Assembly (NCBI GenBank): GCA_021234155.1
Contig: JAJEKV010000053.1
Location: forward strand, 6,899,424 to 6,963,423
Source: Isoetes taiwanensis
Taxonomy: Eukaryota > Streptophyta > Lycopodiopsida > Isoetales > Isoetaceae
Length of the DNA stretch: 64,000 nucleotides
Reading direction: 5' to 3'
Part shown: in pieces, positions 59,695 to 64,000 of the stretch
Layout: each line of letters begins with the position of its first letter
Position numbering within the stretch: the stretch's first letter is position 1
The notes under the pieces: model-generated
Databases searched by the model: none
The model's input: only the letters and a program-made list of their open reading frames with translations
Told to the model about the DNA's origin: nothing
Program-made: the position numbers and the translations under genes

Positions 59695-60912
59695 CTATTT
59701 AGCATCTGACTCAATGGAGGCAAGTCTAATGACGCAGAGGAGCTTATTCTTGCGTATAGCTTTTTCTAACTGCCTGATGGACATAGACTGCATAATAGGG
59801 TTGAATGGATCATCTTTTATAGTCACGCGGGCTCCATTAGCTGCGTTGAAGGTAACTTCCCATTTTTTGCAGTCTATATTGGCCTTTGCAGATGCCAAGA
59901 ATTCCATACCAACAATCAGATCATATTTGCCAATATCCATTAACTCGGCACCCAATGCAACTGGTGCACCTGGCAGCTGCATTTTAAGGTTAATGCGACG
60001 GCCATGAGTATGTCTGATTTTTCCACTGGCTAACGTGACAGGCTCAGCCTCAGCAACTGATTTCGGGTCTATGGCCTTAACCATTCGTTTAATTGATGGG
60101 GCCAACCCTTCAATATAACCCTCCACCGCCGTCTTTTCATTCATTCCTGGCACATACAGCCTCAAGCGCATGAATTCATCAGTGTAGGCTTGAACTGACA
60201 TACCCTTCTGCTGCAACCTATAAAAAGTCTGAATCTGCTGGCATTTGTGCGCACGGGGCACGTAATGCGACTTAAAAGCTTTGGCAAACTTTTTGAACTT
60301 GCATCTACTTCTGTCCAGATGCTTGGCTCTAGCATAGCCCTTCCACCAAATACGAGCAGCTCCTGTAAGGTTTGTGGTGGCAACCTTTCCTGTATCCCTT
60401 TTTGTCATGCCATAAGATTTTCCAAACTCCTTCATCTCATCCAACCAGGACTCTGCATTCAGCCCGCCTCTAGATTTCCCATAAACTAGGCCAGTTTCCT
60501 ATTCTTCCATATACTGGTTATGACCGTGTCAACCGTCTTACGGTACTCCTTGTCCCGGCGCTTGGCATGGTCTCCAGAGGATACAGATGACTCAGAGGAC
60601 TCAGAAGTGGCTGTGTGAGGATGTGGCACTATCCTTAGAAGAACTGCGACGACGTTTGGAACGGTGCCTTCTTGGTACGGCTACAGGGCCCGGTTCAGGT
60701 ACAGGTGGCTGCTGTGGTGGTGGACTTGGCGGTAACGGAGGTAACTCTGGCCCGTCCTCTTGCATATGCTGCGGTGGGTTGGCATTCAACACATAAGTTT
60801 GTAACTCGACTAATTGCATCTTCATCAACATAAGTTCCTGCTCAGGTGTTAGTCTACTGGCATTCGAGGGCGTCTGCCAGGCGGCGTTGCGTGCACCGTC
60901 TATATTGAGCAA
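59695..60912 (-). pseudogene. Gypsy gag and protease remnant
   Basis: 60912-60601 holds a Gln/Pro/Arg/Ser-rich gag N-terminus (LTPEQELMLMKMQLVELQ); 60444-59695 holds the capsid core (WLDEMKEFGKSYG.., ARIWWKGYARAKH, VQAYTDEFMRLRLYVPG) and the protease end (YDLIVGMEFLASAKANIDC). The CCHC zinc knuckle and the protease D-S/T-G site are missing: capsid runs into the protease C-terminus near AIDPKSVAEAEPV. The two gag parts are out of frame with each other. A splice-acceptor-like CTCAATATAG precedes codon GAC at about 60901. Confidence 0.75.
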
Positions 60913-61063
60913 GGAGAATTATAGTGACATCAAGTCTCACAAAGAAAATCATTTGGGACAGTATTTAGAGAGAGAGTAAATAGAAGAGTACAATAGAAAA
61001 GATCTTTATTATAAGTGAGAACAGTCGTTACATTAGAGATCATTACACTGGTAGTGACAAAAC

Positions 61064-61622
61064 TTAAAGTGATATAATACAGAGATAGATATTATACATT
61101 GGACAATTCTTCAACTCACACATAACATAGGAAACAAAACTGAGGGGACCGGGCCTAGGGCTGCGCAAAAGGGTACAAGATAGAGTAGCGAATGCTCTCC
61201 GTACAGCTCTGACTAGCTTGTAGCGAGCCCAGGCCTGGATGATAACAGGTTGGTAGTCTAGGGTGGGGCTAATGATAAGGAGATTAAAGAGCCTCCTTAG
61301 CGCATAGAAAATCTGCCACAAGTGATCGTTGGCGTCAGCAAAAGCTTCATGCCTCGTCATATCCCAGTAATCCCATGTTCGACGAAGAGTTTGTTGTAAG
61401 TCCTCAAAGGCCCGTTCTCTGAGAATGTTGACTACTTCCAAGCCTTTAGCGGGATCATAGGGTTCTCCTTCTTCTGCAAGTTCCCCTTCTTCGTAATCGT
61501 ACTCCCGTTCTGGATACTCCCCATACCGTTGGCCATAATCCTGGTCTGGGGGTCCTGGATCGTCCCTTCGTATGTCATTAGTGATTCTTTCTTCAAATTC
61601 TTCGAGATCCTCGTCTGCAAGA
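61064..61622 (-). CDS. Acidic unknown ORF upstream of gag
   Basis: Frame open from a TCTTGCCGTCTTGCAG acceptor-like site (about 61622) to stop 61064. N-terminal part very acidic (DEDLEEFEERITND; YGEYPEREYDYEEGELAEEG), then a helical, Trp/Arg-rich part (RRTWDYWDMTRHEAFADAND). No ATG fits the start well, so it is probably a downstream exon. Same strand as, and about 150 bases from, gag. No family recognised. Confidence 0.5.
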
Positions 61623-61819
61623 CGGCAAGAATGAATATACAATGTGGAACGGTTCCTTATGCTCTAAACTCTAAAAGATAGAAGGAAGTGTCATGGGAAA
61701 AAAACAATTTAGTTCTATTCAATGATACAATAATTATAAATCCTAAGAAAATGGCACATATATTATATAGCCAAGTTACAATTACAACTATACGCAGTAC
61801 ACGATGCGTAATAAAACGT

Positions 61820-63220
61820 CTAAGAAGTAGGAGTTTCCTCTTCGTCCATAGGCTGAGGAGGTGGTGGCGGCGGTCGATGACGTAGCAAGGTCATCCCGGG
61901 GTCTACTGTGGCAGCTGCAAGGGAGGCAACCTCTGGCGGGTAGGCGGTAGCCAATGGGGCTGCCGTAAGGAGTTTTATACTCATCCGTGGTGCAATGTCC
62001 TGCCCTAGTGCAGTGAGGGCAAGATCCCGTCGAACGAGTACGTAAGTAAGCGTGCGATAGGGAAGCTTCTTGTGCCCTGCCAATGTGGAAAGAGCACGGA
62101 GGTTCCACCATGAAGCCTCGGCCTCTGGCCCTAAGTCCCGGGCTACAAAAAGTACTTGCCCCTGCCGAAAAGCTGATAAGAAGAAGCGGGTGAGGTGATT
62201 TCCCAACACCTTCCCTTGCGGGGTCTTCGACGTGGCAACCTCCTTATCTAAGTCCATAGGGACTTCTTCTTCCTTGAGTTCCTCCTGCTCTTCCTTCAAA
62301 TGAGCAGGGTTATGGTATAGATCCTGTCCCTCCTCGTCCGACCCGGAGGGAACTTCGACCATATTAATATTTGGGACATGAGGCCCCATAGCTGTAAAGG
62401 CATCCGGTGAAGGCTGGGATGGTGGATCCTGTGACACCAGTTCCCTAAGCCGTAACAAGGTTTCAGCCGGCTCTATGGTCTCCTGATGAAATTGGAGTAG
62501 CTGTTGTACCTCCGGGGGAAGGTCAATAGGAGTAAAATCAATGATATCATCCATACAGTACTCTGCTAACTCATAGAGTATATGGTCCTTGCGTCGGCGC
62601 TTAAACCCGGCCACCATGTGATATGTCCAGATGATATTATCCAAGAGAAGATACTCTTGCCCTTGGTGATACACAACTGGAAGGGCGTCTAGCCCGGACA
62701 AGCGTGCAGCTTGTTCCCGACGTGGTGGCATCTCCTCTGCCAGCTGCTTCCAACGGGCGAAATCACCCATACCTATGTGCTCATCCTCTTCCTCCTCGGA
62801 GGATTTGGGAAGTTTGCCTTTCTCTGCCGGCAATGTCTCATCCTCAACATACTGATCCATGAGGATGGCTAGGGCAAAGGCAACTTCAAGATATTGTCGC
62901 CCCTGGTGCTGAACAACTGGCAGCTGCTTGCTCCATCTAAGCTTGCCCTTCAGCACATCATATGCGTGGGTATCACCTCCTAGCATATCTCGGACTACAT
63001 CTCGTTCTAGATACAACCGGGGAGGTTCCCCAAAAGGAGTACACAGAGGGAGCATCTCCTCTGTGTACAACTGTAGGAATCCGGCATAATCTGGGTGCCG
63101 CTGCATATTAGAGATGAGGTCGAGGCGCTGGCATAGAAAGGGCTGTAAAAGATCAAAGGGCACCTGGGGATCCCAATGCTCTCCGTCCTGGTACCATGCA
63201 AGTAGATCGATGGCAGCCAT
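61820..63220 (-). CDS. Unknown 466-codon ORF in the Gypsy element
   Basis: ATG at 63220 in a good context (CCCATGGCT), uninterrupted to TAG at 61820. Starts MAAIDLLAWYQDGEHWDPQV. Contains an internal repeat: QLPVVQHQGRQYLEVAF and ALPVVYHQGQEYLLLDN, about 95 residues apart. Acidic linkers (SSEEEEDEH; HLKEEQEELKEEE) and a Pro run (RHRPPPPPPQPMDEEE) follow. No enzyme motif seen. Transcribed in the same direction as gag-pol, about 200 bases after the H3-like stop codon. Unlike gag-pol it has no stops. Function unknown; might be an accessory protein of the retrotransposon. Confidence 0.65.
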   Translation of the reverse strand: MAAIDLLAWYQDGEHWDPQVPFDLLQPFLCQRLDLISNMQRHPDYAGFLQLYTEEMLPLCTPFGEPPRLYLERDVVRDMLGGDTHAYDVLKGKLRWSKQLPVVQHQGRQYLEVAFALAILMDQYVEDETLPAEKGKLPKSSEEEEDEHIGMGDFARWKQLAEEMPPRREQAARLSGLDALPVVYHQGQEYLLLDNIIWTYHMVAGFKRRRKDHILYELAEYCMDDIIDFTPIDLPPEVQQLLQFHQETIEPAETLLRLRELVSQDPPSQPSPDAFTAMGPHVPNINMVEVPSGSDEEGQDLYHNPAHLKEEQEELKEEEVPMDLDKEVATSKTPQGKVLGNHLTRFFLSAFRQGQVLFVARDLGPEAEASWWNLRALSTLAGHKKLPYRTLTYVLVRRDLALTALGQDIAPRMSIKLLTAAPLATAYPPEVASLAAATVDPGMTLLRHRPPPPPPQPMDEEETPTS

Positions 63221-63424
63221 GGGCGGTGGAAGAGAGGAGGGAGGAAGATAAATGGATATAGACAAATGAAAATGAAACCCTAAAGATCCTTTTAACGCCT
63301 TTTATTTATTAAAATGATTTATTTATGCTGACGTTAGCATTTCCGTACATAATACAAGGACAAAAATGTAGATTTTTATTTAACACAACAAAAATATTTA
63401 CAACGCATACATCTTCAAAACCTG

Positions 63425-64000
63425 CTAAGGACGCTCTCCCCGAATTCTGCGGGCGAGGGCCAAATCCTTTGGCATTATAGTGACCCTCTTTGCGTGGATA
63501 GCGCAAAGATTGGCATCACCAAAAAGTGCCACTAAGTAGGCTTCTGCAGCCTCTTGAAGTGCCAGAATGGCAAAAGTCTGGAAGCGGAGGTCGGTTTTAA
63601 ATTCTTGGGCTATCTCCCGGACCAACCTTTGAAAAGGCAGCTTCCGTATCAGAAGTTGTGTGGTCTTCTGGAACTTACGGATCTCCGTAAGGCCACGGTA
63701 CCGGGTCTGTACCGGTGGGGCTTCCTCGGTGGAGCAGGGTTGGGAATCGGGCCCCTTTGCCGTGGTATCGTCTTGGCCCCAACAACAGGACGGGGCCGGG
63801 AGGCATCCACCCGTTCCTGCCTCCGGCTAGAACTCACGTTCTTCCCAAAATCTCCGACAGTCTTCAATTTCTCCTTGTACTGGCTGCCAGATTTTCGGGC
63901 GACGGCTTTTCTCCGGTGTTTAATGGGCGTCCGGTCCGTCTGGTTGGGCCCCTGCTCATTCTCTGGTCCCCCATTACCCTGTTGGTCCTGCTGTTCTTGT
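63425..64000 (-). pseudogene. Histone H3-like ORF with divergent tail, frameshifted and partial
   Basis: The frame from 63684 to stop 63425 encodes a near-complete H3 fold ([56 protein letters not shown] to RRIRGERP). Upstream, [14 protein letters not shown] is encoded in another frame; one base is missing at about 63685 (expected ..CGGGAG.., seen CGGAG). The tail runs to the window edge and is unlike normal H3: Gln/Asn/Gly-rich, then KHRRKAVARKSGSQYKEKL and a Pro/Arg-rich stretch before RKPHRY. Core loop 1 has canonical length, unlike most angiosperm CENH3. AATAAA-type signals lie at about 63300. It could be a retrotransposon-borne H3/CENH3-like variant, or an adjacent host pseudogene. Confidence 0.8.

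Noticed and set aside
58246-59697. UAG codons corrected by U-to-C RNA editing, implying an organellar insert
   Set aside because: Such editing is known in fern organelles, but this is a Gypsy retrotransposon in nuclear sequence with introns and LTRs nearby.
56592-60796. Plus-strand frames opposite gag-pol
   Set aside because: Antisense of clear integrase, RT and gag coding sequence.

Overview
The window is nuclear DNA of a land plant, probably a repeat-rich, non-seed or basal vascular plant such as a fern (lineage is low confidence). The evidence is spliced genes with plant-type GT..AG introns, an LRR-malectin receptor kinase, plant-type amino-acid-pathway gene fragments, and a dense nest of transposable elements: LINEs, hAT, Helitron, a TIR family I cannot place, and Ty3/Gypsy. 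Few host genes look intact. The best are the receptor kinase (34008-36823, minus) and the first exon of a PQQ-repeat polyvinyl-alcohol-dehydrogenase-like protein (141-673, minus). A 673-codon repetitive membrane-protein ORF (48091-50112, minus) is open but unrecognised.

Layout. 1-2985: two host-gene 5' ends on the minus strand and spacer. 2990-5496: two minus-strand Helitron 3' termini (hairpin plus CTAG) around a dead LINE reverse transcriptase. 5637-16815: an 11.2-kb DNA transposon with 22-bp perfect terminal inverted repeats and a 4-bp TATT target duplication, inserted in a LINE coding region. It holds a decayed DDE-like transposase gene (plus) and a convergent, decayed ULP1-type cysteine protease gene (minus); both carry a CCACCA-rich tract in an intron, and a small hAT element is nested between them. 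18835-24828: degenerate host-gene fragments (chorismate synthase, a SET-domain N-terminus, an amidohydrolase), with a 321-bp MITE whose ends match the 11-kb element. 25380-26015: a 374-bp LTR and a 55-bp tandem repeat. 27845-31355: a giant palindrome with arms of about 1.56 kb. 32068-33327: an element-like segment with hairpin ends. 34008-36823: receptor kinase. 37988-39338: a segment packed with at least 15 copies of an 18-bp palindrome. 41300-44560: a tandem segmental duplication and further palindromic repeats. 48091-50112: the membrane protein. 51233-52105: a hAT element with 8-bp target duplication.

52503-64000 is one large Ty3/Gypsy chromodomain element on the minus strand, running off the right edge: 3' LTR (broken by a Helitron that is almost all purine tract), polypurine tract, chromodomain, integrase, RNase H, RT, protease remnant and gag. 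Upstream of gag, on the same strand and with no 5' LTR between, lie a 192-codon acidic ORF, a 466-codon unknown ORF and a histone H3-like ORF with a divergent tail and a one-base frameshift.

The two strongest candidates for something undescribed are (1) the TIR family starting GGGTAAAAGCA, seen as both an 11-kb two-gene element and a MITE, and (2) the Gypsy element that appears to carry its own H3-like histone and two further ORFs.
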